Shown: one piece after another, positions 9,094-17,883 of the stretch
Layout: the number at the start of each line of letters is the position of its first letter
Position numbering within the stretch: the stretch's first letter is position 1
From: Lederbergia citri
GTDB taxonomy: Bacteria; Bacillota; Bacilli; Bacillales; Bacillaceae_C
Assembly: GCF_018343625.1 (NCBI RefSeq)
Contig: NZ_JAGYPG010000002.1
Span: 849,280 to 913,279, forward strand
Direction: 5' to 3'
Length of the DNA: 64,000 nt
Program-made: the position numbers and the translations under genes
Notes under the pieces: model-generated
The model's input: the letters and a program-made list of their open reading frames with translations, nothing else
The model's database searches: none
What the model was told of the DNA's origin: nothing

Positions 9094-9540
9094 TCAAATT
9101 AGCAATTTTACTAATGTATAATAACTGCTTCCTGGTGGATAGTCTTTGATTTCTCCAACCACTTCGTATCCCATTTTTTCATAAAAAGACCGTGCTTGAA
9201 ATTCATAAGTCGTTAAAAGTGCCTTCTTTGCACCTTTTTTTATTGCAATTTTTTCGGTTTCTTCAAGCAATAATTTGCCTAATCCTCTACCTCTCAACTC
9301 TTCATCAATCCAAAATTTGTTTATTTCAACCCAGCCCCAATAAACTTCAGCTGTTATGCCACCAATCCACTTTTCAACATGGTCCGTTATAATAATATTT
9401 ATTGGTTGTCTCGAACCTTCTTTCCTTACTTCTCTATGATGCAAAGAATGTTCATTATTAAAATCTCTAATCATTGTATTTAGAAAAGAGGTAAATTTAA
9501 CGTTATGTTCCAAAACAACTTCTATTTTATAGTTCATCAT
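9094..9540 (-). CDS. GNAT family N-acetyltransferase
   Basis: A 148-residue acetyltransferase with the acetyl-CoA loop region LRGRGLGKLLLEETEKIA and the C-terminal RSFYEKMGYEVVGEI block typical of GNAT proteins. I chose the ATG at 9540, which follows the TAA of rsgA (stop at 9543) with GAGGAAG upstream inside rsgA. It is therefore probably cotranscribed with rsgA. The acceptor substrate is unknown. Confidence 0.82.
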   Translation of the reverse strand: MMNYKIEVVLEHNVKFTSFLNTMIRDFNNEHSLHHREVRKEGSRQPINIIITDHVEKWIGGITAEVYWGWVEINKFWIDEELRGRGLGKLLLEETEKIAIKKGAKKALLTTYEFQARSFYEKMGYEVVGEIKDYPPGSSYYTLVKLLI

Positions 9541-9542
9541 AT

Positions 9543-10598
9543 TTACTTTTTCTTCCTCTGCCCCATCGTAACCTTTTTCCATTTATCTTTTTGAGCTTGA
9601 GCAAGTTGTTTATCTTCTTTTCTTTCTAAATAAGCCAATTCTTTTTGCAGTTTAAGATAGCTTTTATATCGTTCTGCATCTAAATCCCCTTGTTCAATTG
9701 CATCGTGAACTGCACAGCCCGGTTCACCATTGTGGCCGCAATCTCTGAATTTACAACGTGATGCCAGCTCCTCGATGTCGGAAAATCCTTGACTAAGTCC
9801 TGAATCTGATTCCCAAAGCTGCAATTCCCTCATTCCCGGGGTATCGATCAATATACCACCTTGTTCAAGGACAACAAGTTCGCGATGTGTTGTTGTATGA
9901 CGCCCACGATCATCATCCTCGCGAATACCGCCAGTCTTTAATGTTTCTTTTCCAGTAAATGCATTTACAAGTGTCGATTTGCCAACACCGGATGATCCAA
10001 GCAGAGCAACTGTATTTCCTTCTTTTATATAATCAGAAAGAGCATCAAGTCCAATGCTTCGCTCCGCACTTACAACATGAAATGGAACTCCGATGGCGAC
10101 TGATTCCGTTTCTTGGACTTTTTCGTCGATATCTTGGCAAAGATCGGCTTTGCTTAAAATGATGACTGGATTCGCTCCACTTTCCCAAGCCATCAACATA
10201 TACCGTTCAATTCTTCGCACATTAAAATCAGCATTCAGAGCAGCTACGATAAAAACGGTATCGACGTTTGCTGCGACAATCTGTTCTTCTGTTGTAGCTC
10301 CCGCTATATTCCGGGAAAATTTACTTTTTCTCTGTAAAACGTGGTGAATCGTTGCTTTCCCTTCATCTTTTCTAATGGATAGAACAACCCAATCCCCTAC
10401 TGCAGGATAAGCTCCCCGACCCGCAGCATTATATTGAAATTTTCCGGACACTTCAGCTAATACTTCTCCGTGTTCTGTTAAAACTCTATACATATGCTTA
10501 TGTTCTAAAGCAACTCTTCCTACTGAGTAGCCTTCTTGTTTAAAAGTATCAAATTCATTTTCAAATTGTTGATTCCAACCTAATGTTTTTAAATCCAT
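9543..10598 (-). CDS. rsgA: Ribosome small-subunit-dependent GTPase A, long-form RsgA paralogue
   Basis: RsgA is a circularly permuted GTPase that checks late 30S subunit maturation. Here an OB-fold N-terminus is followed by G4-like SKAD (149-152), G1 GSSGVGKS (201-208), G3 DTPG (252-255) and a zinc site with Cys282, Cys287, His289 and Cys295. At 351 residues it is longer than the housekeeping Bacillus CpgA/YloQ protein (about 300), and it is not beside prkC, so it is probably a second copy. The start ATG has GGAGG 10 bases upstream. A short leader ORF and terminator-like hairpins precede it, suggesting control by transcription attenuation. Confidence 0.9.
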   Translation of the reverse strand: MDLKTLGWNQQFENEFDTFKQEGYSVGRVALEHKHMYRVLTEHGEVLAEVSGKFQYNAAGRGAYPAVGDWVVLSIRKDEGKATIHHVLQRKSKFSRNIAGATTEEQIVAANVDTVFIVAALNADFNVRRIERYMLMAWESGANPVIILSKADLCQDIDEKVQETESVAIGVPFHVVSAERSIGLDALSDYIKEGNTVALLGSSGVGKSTLVNAFTGKETLKTGGIREDDDRGRHTTTHRELVVLEQGGILIDTPGMRELQLWESDSGLSQGFSDIEELASRCKFRDCGHNGEPGCAVHDAIEQGDLDAERYKSYLKLQKELAYLERKEDKQLAQAQKDKWKKVTMGQRKKK

Positions 10599-10624
10599 CG
10601 TTTAAATTCCTCCAATTTTTTGCA

Positions 10625-10650
10625 TAAAAAATAACCGCAAGTCGCGGTTT
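10625..10650 (-). terminator. Terminator-like hairpin between leader ORF and rsgA
   Basis: On the minus strand the 6 bp stem AACCGC / GCGGTT with loop GACTT is followed by ATTTTTTA. It ends only 26 bases before the rsgA start codon and downstream of the leader ORF, the position expected of an attenuator, not of a gene-end terminator. Confidence 0.75.
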
Positions 10651-10663
10651 CAGTTTTTTCAAA

Positions 10664-10780
10664 ACGGGCATACGTATCCCGTAAAAAATATAAAACCATG
10701 AGCTAATATGTGCCCATGGAAAATGGATGAATCAATGGATTTTAATCATTAACGTAAATTGACACCATGATCCACGGGCA
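10664..10780 (-). promoter_or_regulatory. Candidate attenuator leader with alternative pairings, upstream of rsgA
   Basis: Three segments can pair alternatively. TGCCCGTGG (10780-10772, inside codons 14-17 of the leader ORF) pairs over nine bases with CCATGGGCA (10719-10711), one being G-U. The latter can instead pair with TGCCCGT (10670-10664). The last segment can also fold locally with ACGGG (10682-10678) around ATACGTAT, giving a second terminator-like hairpin followed by TTTTG. The segment that would open the final terminator is less clear; GGTTT near 10694-10698 could pair with AAACC of its 5' arm. Segments are seen; the switching is inferred. Confidence 0.55.
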
Positions 10781-10820
10781 TTATGAAGTTTCTTGGAATA
10801 TTATTGATTACAATTGACAT
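10749..10820 (-). CDS. Leader peptide of 23 residues upstream of rsgA
   Basis: It starts at the ATG at 10820, eight bases after GGGAGG, and reads MSIVINNIPRN, then FIMPVDHG, ending at TAA 10749. The ribosome binding site is among the best in the window. Codons 14-17 form one arm of a long hairpin, and terminator-like structures follow before rsgA. This layout matches leader peptides that sense ribosome stalling upstream of antibiotic-resistance and ribosome-associated genes. The peptide sequence itself is not one I recognise. Confidence 0.65.
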   Translation of the reverse strand: MSIVINNIPRNFIMPVDHGVNLR

Positions 10821-10864
10821 ATTACATTCCTCCCTTGGAAAATCATGTGTAATTTAACATTTTT

Positions 10865-10894
10865 AGTTTACTATGTAACATCCAGTTTTGTAAA
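10865..10894 (-). promoter_or_regulatory. Candidate promoter for the rsgA leader
   Basis: On the minus strand TTTACA (10894-10889) and TAAACT (10870-10865) are separated by 18 bases, a sigma-A-like arrangement. Transcription would start about 40 bases before the leader ATG. Confidence 0.5.
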
Positions 10895-10971
10895 GGTTAA
10901 AAATCTTTTCATATCATGAAATTTGGTATATTCTAAAAATAAACATCCAGGAAAACTAGGAGGAACACTTT

Positions 10972-11778
10972 ATGGCTATGAAAAAAGTTTTGACTCTCGC
11001 TGGTTCTGACTCCAGCGGCGGTGCAGGTATACAAGCAGACTTAAAAACATTTCAAGAGCATGATGTCTATGGGATGACGGCATTAACTTCTATCGTAACG
11101 ATGGATCCAGATAACGGTTGGAGCCACGGTGTTTATCCAATTGATGTATCTGTCGTTGAACAACAATTGAAAACTATTTTGTCAGTCGGCATTGACGCAA
11201 TGAAAACAGGGATGCTCGGATCTGTTGACATTATTGAACTAGGCGCACGGAAAATTGATGAGCACAAATTGGAAAAAGTCGTCATCGACCCTGTTATGGT
11301 ATGTAAAGGTGAAGATGAAGTGTTACAACCTGAGAACACGGAAGCATTACGCGAACTCCTCGTACCGCGTGCTACAGTTGTAACGCCAAACCTTTTCGAA
11401 GCATGGCAACTTGCCAAAACTGGTCCGATTAAAACGATCGATGATATGAAAGAAGCAGCCGCTAAAATCCATGAACTTGGAGCAAAAAATGTGGTTATTA
11501 AAGGCGGAAAAGGCTTAAATCACGATAAAGCGGTCGATCTCTTCTACGACGGAAACGAATTTGTACTTCTTGAAAAAGAAAAATTAGAAACAACTTACAA
11601 CCACGGTGCAGGCTGTACATTTGCGGCTGCCATCACAGCAAACTTGGCGCACGGAAAATCTGTGAAAGAAGCCGTTTCTGCTGCAAAGGAATTCGTAACA
11701 GCTGCAATTAAACATGGTTGGAAACTAAACCAATATGTGGGCCCAGTTATGCATGGGGCTTACAATAAAAAAGCTTAA
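10972..11778 (+). CDS. pdxK: Pyridoxine/pyridoxal/pyridoxamine kinase PdxK
   Basis: A 268-residue ribokinase-fold kinase that phosphorylates B6 vitamers. It has the ThiD/PdxK N-terminus GSDSSGGAGIQADLKTF and the C-terminal catalytic loop HGAGCTFAAAITANLA, where the cysteine is characteristic of the Bacillus PdxK type that arose from ThiD. It lies outside any thiamine operon, which favours PdxK over ThiD. The start ATG has AGGAGG eight bases upstream. A terminator follows directly. Confidence 0.88.
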   Translation: MAMKKVLTLAGSDSSGGAGIQADLKTFQEHDVYGMTALTSIVTMDPDNGWSHGVYPIDVSVVEQQLKTILSVGIDAMKTGMLGSVDIIELGARKIDEHKLEKVVIDPVMVCKGEDEVLQPENTEALRELLVPRATVVTPNLFEAWQLAKTGPIKTIDDMKEAAAKIHELGAKNVVIKGGKGLNHDKAVDLFYDGNEFVLLEKEKLETTYNHGAGCTFAAAITANLAHGKSVKEAVSAAKEFVTAAIKHGWKLNQYVGPVMHGAYNKKA

Positions 11779-11785
11779 GCAGATG

Positions 11786-11823
11786 CCCGGGAAGAGAATT
11801 AGTCTCTTTCAGGGTGTTTTTTT
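11786..11823 (+). terminator. Intrinsic terminator after pdxK
   Basis: An imperfect stem (CCCGGGAAGAGA with TCTCTTTCAGGG, one mismatch and one G-U) is followed by seven T, right after the pdxK stop. Confidence 0.75.
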
Positions 11824-11889
11824 ATGAGACAAATCGCAATTTTATTAGTAAAATATATTTATCGTTCCTTAAGGAAGGAGGCCGAGAAA

Positions 11890-12237
11890 ATGGAAAAAGT
11901 TAATTTACTACAGGTGCAACAACATATAAACGATTTTGCAGGCGAAAGTGTTTACATACATTTAGAGACAACAAATGGCGCATACGCTGCACATAATAAT
12001 GAATCATTTTTTTCAGCAGGAGCATATATTCGCAATGCGCAAGTATGCTACGAACATGGAAAAATAGTTGGAGACGGCCCATATCGTGTAGGTTTAAAGC
12101 TTCCAATAGGTTGGATTTATGCGGAAGGAATTACACATTTTGAGCTGGATGAGCAAGGACGTCTGCTACTTGCCGGCCACGGATATGATGGAAAATTGGC
12201 TGTGGCATTAGAAATCAGCAAGAAGCCATTCGAATAA
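11890..12237 (+). CDS. yojF: YojF family protein (DUF1806)
   Basis: A 115-residue protein with blocks VYIHLETTNGAYA, FSAGAYIRNAQV and GWIYAEGITHFELDEQGRLL, matching YojF of Bacillus. The ATG at 11890 has AAGGAGG nearby; a longer in-frame version begins inside the pdxK terminator and is unlikely. It immediately precedes bshB2, as in B. subtilis (yojF-yojG), so a link with bacillithiol metabolism is likely, but its own activity is not known. Confidence 0.82.
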   Translation: MEKVNLLQVQQHINDFAGESVYIHLETTNGAYAAHNNESFFSAGAYIRNAQVCYEHGKIVGDGPYRVGLKLPIGWIYAEGITHFELDEQGRLLLAGHGYDGKLAVALEISKKPFE

Positions 12238-12260
12238 GTTTTTTAAAGGAGATTGTGCCG

Positions 12261-12944
12261 ATGGAGAAAGAACGCCATGTATTAGTTGTGTTCCCGCACC
12301 CAGATGATGAGGCATTTGGGGTTTCTGGAACTATCTCAAGTTATATTAAAAACGGATCACCCGTTACATATGCGTGTTTAACTCTTGGAGAAATGGGCAG
12401 GAACCTAGGAAATCCCCCATTTACGACGAGGGAATCATTACCGAAAATCCGAAAAGCAGAACTTGAGGCGGCTGCAAAGTCAATGGGGCTTACGGACTTA
12501 CGAATGATGGGATATCGAGATAAAACGCTTGAGTTTGAAAGCGATGAAAAGCTCGCCAATATGGTATTCGAACTAATTGAAGAGCTGAAGCCATCTCTTG
12601 TGATTTCATTTTATCCAGGATATTCAGTCCATCCCGATCATGAGGCGACAGGAAGAGCCGTCGTTCGTGCAGTAAGAAGGCTCCCGAAAGAAAGCCGTCC
12701 AAAATTGCACTGCGTTGCTTTTTCGAAAAATACAGAAGCGGAAATCGGCCCAGCGGACATTCATTATGATGTAAGTGCCGTTTGGGAACAAAAACTCGGA
12801 GCATTAAAAGCCCACATTTCCCAAACCGCTTGGATGCTCGCTGATATGGAAGAAAAACTTTCCGCCAATGACCCAGCCTTACTTGCCCATTGGCAAAAAG
12901 AGCGCTTTTGGACGTACGATTGGGATAATGATAAAGTTTTGTGA
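12261..12944 (+). CDS. bshB2: Bacillithiol biosynthesis deacetylase BshB2
   Basis: A 227-residue LmbE/PIG-L family zinc deacetylase that removes the acetyl group from GlcNAc-malate during bacillithiol synthesis. The zinc and catalytic motif FPHPDDEAFG is at the N-terminus and the second histidine block HPDHEATG near residue 125. I take the ATG at 12261, nine bases after AAGGAG; a GTG two codons earlier is too close to the site. It sits 23 bases after yojF and ends in a strong terminator. Confidence 0.88.
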   Translation: MEKERHVLVVFPHPDDEAFGVSGTISSYIKNGSPVTYACLTLGEMGRNLGNPPFTTRESLPKIRKAELEAAAKSMGLTDLRMMGYRDKTLEFESDEKLANMVFELIEELKPSLVISFYPGYSVHPDHEATGRAVVRAVRRLPKESRPKLHCVAFSKNTEAEIGPADIHYDVSAVWEQKLGALKAHISQTAWMLADMEEKLSANDPALLAHWQKERFWTYDWDNDKVL

Positions 12945-12974
12945 ACCTGGTTAGGTATTCTAACCAGGTTTTTT
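12944..12974 (+). terminator. Intrinsic terminator after bshB2
   Basis: A perfect 11 bp stem (AACCTGGTTAG / CTAACCAGGTT) with a 5-base loop is followed by a run of T; it overlaps the final base of the bshB2 stop codon. Confidence 0.92.
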
Positions 12975-13040
12975 AAAATTTATTGACGAATGGTGCACGG
13001 TTTTCGTTCCATACTTTGGGTTTTGTCTTTGTTTGTATCC

Positions 13041-13260
13041 CTAATAGACGTTTCGGTTATTCTATTAGCCATTTCGGAGAGCCTATTAGCTGATTTCCAA
13101 TTCTATTAGCTGTTTCATCCATCCTATTAGCCGATTCCCGTTTCTATTAGCCGTTTCATCCAACCTATTAGCCGATTTCCGTTTCTATTAGCCGTTTCAC
13201 TGAATCTATTAGCTGATTTTCATTTCTATTAGCTATTTCGCCGAGTCTATTAGCCATTTT
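13041..13260. repeat. Tandem array of eleven CTATTAG units with alternating 20/21 bp period
   Basis: Units begin with CTATTAGCC or CTATTAGCT (the first is CTAATAG) at 13041, 13062, 13083, 13103, 13124, 13144, 13165, 13185, 13206, 13226 and 13247. After the first two steps of 21, spacing alternates exactly 20, 21, 20, 21. Two sub-types alternate, one continuing CGATTTCCGTTT and one CGTTTCATCCA, so the true period is 41 bp. Neither strand carries a sustained ORF across it. It lies between the bshB2 terminator and the convergent gene ending at 13302. No function is known to me. Confidence 0.9.
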
Positions 13261-13301
13261 TAGTACTTAACAAAACTTCGAATAAGAATGGTCTAATACC
13301 T

Positions 13302-14528
13302 TTATTCCCGAACCTTTTCCCCTGTCACCGCATTTACAAATTCATGGCAATCAATCCGCTGAGTTGGGATTAAAACTTTCTTCTCAAAATCGTATAAATA
13401 ATAAGGTTCGAAAAAGAGATCTTTTTCGAACAGCTCCAACGCTTCTTCTTTCGTAACTTTCACATCAAATACAGGTATCTCGTTCATTTTACTTAACATC
13501 TTACGTTTATCCAAAACATGAAGTAATACACGTTCATTAGCATCATATAAAAATTTAAATTTATCCAGAATTCGATCGACGTAATTAATAGGAACGGCAT
13601 CTGCATGTAAAAGGCCGTTCTGGCGCTCAATGTTTTCTATCTGCCACTCTCCACTTTCATTCGGACGATGTACTCTTAAATAATTTGAAATTACTTTTAC
13701 GAATTCATATTTTTCGTCTTTAGAAATAGGAAGACAATCCGAATGCGGAATATTTAATGACATTTCCTCTTCAGAAATCTTCTGCGATTCGTAAAATTGC
13801 TCCCACACTGTGCCGACTATTGTATCTGAGATGCAAATTTCCTTAGGTGAATCCTCTTTATTCCAATAGAGGACGAGAGACTCAGAGACCGCATCTATAA
13901 ACGCTTCGTCTACACCATATAAAAGCTGATATCCATCCTCTTCCGGCATTCCGAAAAGAATGACTTGTCTTTCCTTGAATTTATCCAAATCATGAAAAGG
14001 CATTTCTATAGAAATTTCTATTTCTGGATAAAGGCCATGAAAGAAACCAGACAAAGAATAAAACATGATACATCCTTGTTCATTAACTTTTACTTCAATA
14101 TAACCTCCAGGCGATACTTTTCTTCCATTCATAATAGAGGAAAAGAAATATTCCTTGCAGACACCATCTTTATCTTTCCTTTGTAGTCGAAAGTCGATAT
14201 CATACTTCAACCCGGTATTTAACTCGATCCACGACACAACATTATCTAACCCAGTGATAGTTAGAAATGGCGGACTCTCTCTAAAATCTTCACCCATGAC
14301 AACTATAAATGTTGTTAAAAATCCGTATGTCAAATTCACTTCCGCATAAACGGTTCCAGGTGGATTCGAATCATCTTCCATCTCGGTACCTGGAGGAAAC
14401 CATTCCATTTCTAATATATATTCCGTTGTTTTAATAACCGAAGCTTCCCTTTTAAGCCAGGTATTTTTCAAATCGAAATGTTCCAATCCCCAATTTTTCT
14501 TAATTTCCGCAACCCATTTATGAATCAA
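13302..14528 (-). CDS. Hypothetical protein, 408 residues
   Basis: I do not recognise a named family. There is no signal peptide or membrane segment, so it is probably cytoplasmic. The C-terminal part (YLYDFEKKVLIPTQ then HEFVNAVTGEKV) resembles the way PepSY/YPEB-like repeats end, and the N-terminal half has similar beta-rich blocks, so a duplicated PepSY-like architecture is possible. I chose the TTG at 14528, with GAGGGG upstream. It is flanked by the repeat array downstream and by an ABC exporter terminator upstream. Confidence 0.65.
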   Translation of the reverse strand: MIHKWVAEIKKNWGLEHFDLKNTWLKREASVIKTTEYILEMEWFPPGTEMEDDSNPPGTVYAEVNLTYGFLTTFIVVMGEDFRESPPFLTITGLDNVVSWIELNTGLKYDIDFRLQRKDKDGVCKEYFFSSIMNGRKVSPGGYIEVKVNEQGCIMFYSLSGFFHGLYPEIEISIEMPFHDLDKFKERQVILFGMPEEDGYQLLYGVDEAFIDAVSESLVLYWNKEDSPKEICISDTIVGTVWEQFYESQKISEEEMSLNIPHSDCLPISKDEKYEFVKVISNYLRVHRPNESGEWQIENIERQNGLLHADAVPINYVDRILDKFKFLYDANERVLLHVLDKRKMLSKMNEIPVFDVKVTKEEALELFEKDLFFEPYYLYDFEKKVLIPTQRIDCHEFVNAVTGEKVRE

Positions 14529-14546
14529 TGAGCACACCCCTCGTAT

Positions 14547-14578
14547 AGAAAAAAGGCCTCTATTTCTAGAAGCCTTTT
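14547..14578 (-). terminator. Intrinsic terminator after the FtsX-type exporter operon
   Basis: The stem AAAAGGC-TCT / AGA-GCCTTTT with one mismatch is followed by a T run on the minus strand, immediately after the permease stop at 14585. Confidence 0.8.
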
Positions 14579-14584
14579 CCTTTA

Positions 14585-17164
14585 TTATATACTTTCCTGT
14601 TTTAGAGCATCAATGATGTTTTCCTTCTTAACTTTGGCGCTTGAGTAAAGCATTGACGTACCGACGATGAGGAAAACCGCCACAACTACATAACAAATGC
14701 TTAACCACGGTAGTGTAAAACTATAACTAAACGAATTCGCTAAAGCCTTATAGATAAGGAACATACATACGACACTCAGAGGGAGACCATAAATCAATGC
14801 CTTTATTCCGTAAAAGATACTTTCGTAATTTATCATTTTGTTAAAGCCCTTTGGTGTCATTCCAACAGATTTCAACATGGCAAACTCTCTTTTTCTTAAA
14901 GAAATACTAGTCGAAATGGTATTCAAGATATTTGCAATCGAAATAGCTGTAATCAATACGATAAATCCATACGTAAAGACGGACATAATCATGACCATTT
15001 GCTCATCCTGCTGGCGACTTTGATAGACGTTTCGAATGTAGTGCCTTACATCTTCGATTTCCTCTATTTTCTGCTGGGTTTTAAGTGGGTCCGTGCTATT
15101 CAAATACAGCATACGGTAGTTATCTCCGACAAATCCCAATTTCTCTAACGTTGATTCAGACACGATTATATCCAAACTACCGGGATACGCTCCATAAGCC
15201 CCCATCGGAAGTTTACCCGTTAAAGCTGCTACCTGAATCTTATCTACATACTGGTGCTTCTCATGCTCTTCATCATTGGAATATAGATCAATCTTTTCCC
15301 CAACCTTCGTATGAATCGCTTTCGCTTCGACATATTTTCCTGCATCACCATCTTCATACTTAATCTGATCTATTACAATGGCATTTAACCCATTTTGGAG
15401 CTCATTATAATCGGCTCCTAATTCTCTTGCATATGTTTTTAAGCTTTCATCATCTAACGAATAAAGATTAATATAATATGGAAATTTTCCATCGACAAGC
15501 TGATCGTTAAAACTTTCAGTTTTACGCAGCACATCTGTCGTTGCGTCTTTATCTATCATTGATGTTAAGCCATATTGTGGTGACATCAAATTATATTTTG
15601 TCACTTCGTCCATCGATAAAATTGATTTAACTAGCTGGTCGTCTCTTCCCTTTTCTACCTCCATCATGATGTCATAGTTTTGTCCATCTTGAGAAAGGGA
15701 TAACGATTTTTTTAAATTAGCCGTAAAAAAAGCTACAGATAGGAAAAGCATAATGCTAATAACGAGTGAAAAAACAGTTGCTTGATATCTACGCTTATTT
15801 CTTTTTAAATTTTTCAAACCGATTTCAGCTTCGATCCCAAATAATTTCCGAACAAAATTGGATGTCTTTACGGCTTTTCTCGTTAGCTTTACATCAGTGG
15901 ATTGACGGATAGCGTCAATCGCTGAAATTTTGGATGCTCTTCTCGCCGGGATATACGTGGAAATAAATATTGTGATAATCGAAACCAAGATTGCCACTAG
16001 AATCGAACCTGGCGTTACGGTTACTTTTAACTTTTCACTTACTCCCAATGCCCCTTGAATAATGGTATTGATAAATAAAAACGTTACTCCCATTCCGCCT
16101 AGCCCAGAAACAATCCCAATTGGAATACTAATCAACCCGATAACAAAGCCTTCAAAAAACACCGAGTTTTGTTTTTGTTTTTTGGTTGCCCCTACACTCG
16201 AAAGCATCCCTAAATGACGAGAGCGTTCTGCAACAGAAATCGCGAAAGCATTATAAATTAATGATACTGATCCAATAATGATGATGACCATGATGATGGC
16301 AGACAATGAATAAAGCGTTGTACGCATACCTTCACTTTTGATTACACCGTAATAGCGAAGTAAATTATAATTATATTCAACTTTTCCTATCTGATTTTTC
16401 TCAGCTAATTTTTCTGCACGTTTGAATAAAGAAGTTTTAACTTTGTTTAAGACGACCGTTGCATTTACAAGTTCATCTTTACTAAGAAGCCCTTCATCAA
16501 GATAAGAAATCACTGTATAACCTGGTGCCCAAGGTACTTCCCATGTCGGGCGTTTTATTGTACCAACTATCGTAAACTCTTTTGTTGAGCTATCTTTAAG
16601 CTCTTCATTTATTTCTCCTTTTTCATTTGTCATTAATGAAAAAGTTTGATCCATCGGTCCATGTATCTCCGGATCGTTTGCAATCCTGTTGCCCACATCC
16701 AGTGTAATGATATCACCAATTCTATAATCAACTTTAGCGTTATTAATAATCTCATCCGAAATGACTATTTCACTCTCTGTTTGTGGCAATCTCCCGCTGC
16801 TTAATTCTATAGGAAATTGTTCAAATCCGTATTGATTATATTCTTTAATGTATAGATAAGGCTTATTTGCATTTTTACTGCCTTTCAGTATGGCATATCC
16901 TAGATCTTTTGAGAGGACTACCTTTTTCGTATCTTCATCTTTTTTTATTGCTTGGAGTTGGTTTTGGTCGATATCCTTATAAAGAACATGCCATTCTCCT
17001 TCATCAGCAATCGTCTGTCTTTTCATCAAATCCATAAAAGAAACGCCAATCGTTGCAACGGCTGTGAGCATTGCTACAGAAATGATAACCCCAATGATCG
17101 TGACAAGCGTCCTTCTTTTATTTTTCCGCAAATGTCTAATCGTCAGTTTATTGACAATGTTCAT
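14585..17164 (-). CDS. FtsX/MacB-type ABC transporter permease, 859 residues
   Basis: A large permease with an N-terminal helix (about residues 18-40), an extracellular domain, then a three-helix FtsX domain with AFAISVAERSRHLGMLSSVG near residue 305, a second extracellular domain and a C-terminal FtsX domain with SLRKREFAMLKSVGMT near residue 755. Two FtsX domains distinguish it from the roughly 650-residue Bce peptide-sensing permeases. It overlaps the ATPase gene by four bases (ATGA) and the two-component genes lie upstream, so it probably exports or senses an envelope-active peptide. Confidence 0.85.
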   Translation of the reverse strand: MNIVNKLTIRHLRKNKRRTLVTIIGVIISVAMLTAVATIGVSFMDLMKRQTIADEGEWHVLYKDIDQNQLQAIKKDEDTKKVVLSKDLGYAILKGSKNANKPYLYIKEYNQYGFEQFPIELSSGRLPQTESEIVISDEIINNAKVDYRIGDIITLDVGNRIANDPEIHGPMDQTFSLMTNEKGEINEELKDSSTKEFTIVGTIKRPTWEVPWAPGYTVISYLDEGLLSKDELVNATVVLNKVKTSLFKRAEKLAEKNQIGKVEYNYNLLRYYGVIKSEGMRTTLYSLSAIIMVIIIIGSVSLIYNAFAISVAERSRHLGMLSSVGATKKQKQNSVFFEGFVIGLISIPIGIVSGLGGMGVTFLFINTIIQGALGVSEKLKVTVTPGSILVAILVSIITIFISTYIPARRASKISAIDAIRQSTDVKLTRKAVKTSNFVRKLFGIEAEIGLKNLKRNKRRYQATVFSLVISIMLFLSVAFFTANLKKSLSLSQDGQNYDIMMEVEKGRDDQLVKSILSMDEVTKYNLMSPQYGLTSMIDKDATTDVLRKTESFNDQLVDGKFPYYINLYSLDDESLKTYARELGADYNELQNGLNAIVIDQIKYEDGDAGKYVEAKAIHTKVGEKIDLYSNDEEHEKHQYVDKIQVAALTGKLPMGAYGAYPGSLDIIVSESTLEKLGFVGDNYRMLYLNSTDPLKTQQKIEEIEDVRHYIRNVYQSRQQDEQMVMIMSVFTYGFIVLITAISIANILNTISTSISLRKREFAMLKSVGMTPKGFNKMINYESIFYGIKALIYGLPLSVVCMFLIYKALANSFSYSFTLPWLSICYVVVAVFLIVGTSMLYSSAKVKKENIIDALKQESI

Positions 17165-17844
17165 GGACGAACCACCTCGTCCTTCTTGACCTTCCCGTCT
17201 TCAATGGCGATGATACGGTCTGCTTGAAGAGCAATTCTCTCGTCATGAGTAATAACAATAAGAGTTTGATTATATGTTTTATTAAACATTTTCAACAAGT
17301 CGATAATTTCACCGCTATTTTTACTGTCCAAGTTTCCTGTCGGTTCGTCCGCAAGCATAATCGCTGGATTGCTTATTAATGCACGGCCAATCGAAACCCT
17401 TTGCTGCTGCCCACCGGAAAGCTGATTCGGGAGATGATTTAAGCGGTTTTCTAAATTTAATTTTTTCACGATATCATCAAATTGCTTTTTATCCACTTTA
17501 TGTTGGTCCAGCAACATCGGTAAGTTAATGTTTTCTTCCACCGTCAAAACTGGAATGAGATTGTAAAATTGATAGATCAATCCAATTTGTCGTCTTCTAA
17601 AAATCGCTAACTGCGTCTCATTTAGACTGTAAATATCCGTATTCTCCACAAATACTTTTCCAATCGACGGTCGATCAACTCCTCCGAGCAAATGCAAAAG
17701 CGTGGACTTACCAGATCCAGATGGACCGATAATCGCGACAAACTCTCCTTTTTTAACCGAAAAAGAAACATCATCTAATGCTTTAACGGCTGTCTCACCT
17801 TTTCCATACACTTTAGACAGATTCTCTATTTTTAAAATTTCCAT
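17161..17844 (-). CDS. ABC transporter ATP-binding protein (LolD/MacB/BceA type)
   Basis: A 227-residue ATPase with Walker A IGPSGSGKSTLLHLLGG, signature LSGGQQQRVSIGRAL, Walker B AIMLADEPTGNLD and the switch ITHD, the usual set for partners of FtsX-type permeases. The ATG at 17844 has GGAGGG 7 bases upstream. Its stop overlaps the permease start. The promoter region carries repeats that could bind the neighbouring response regulator. Confidence 0.9.
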   Translation of the reverse strand: MEILKIENLSKVYGKGETAVKALDDVSFSVKKGEFVAIIGPSGSGKSTLLHLLGGVDRPSIGKVFVENTDIYSLNETQLAIFRRRQIGLIYQFYNLIPVLTVEENINLPMLLDQHKVDKKQFDDIVKKLNLENRLNHLPNQLSGGQQQRVSIGRALISNPAIMLADEPTGNLDSKNSGEIIDLLKMFNKTYNQTLIVITHDERIALQADRIIAIEDGKVKKDEVVRP

Positions 17845-17883
17845 TGTAAACCCTCCATATATTTGCTGTTGATTATAGTGTAT

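Noticed and set aside
13041..13260. CRISPR array
   Set aside because: The repeated core is only about 9-12 bases, units follow each other at 20/21 bp without unique spacers of 30 bp or more, and no cas gene is in the window.
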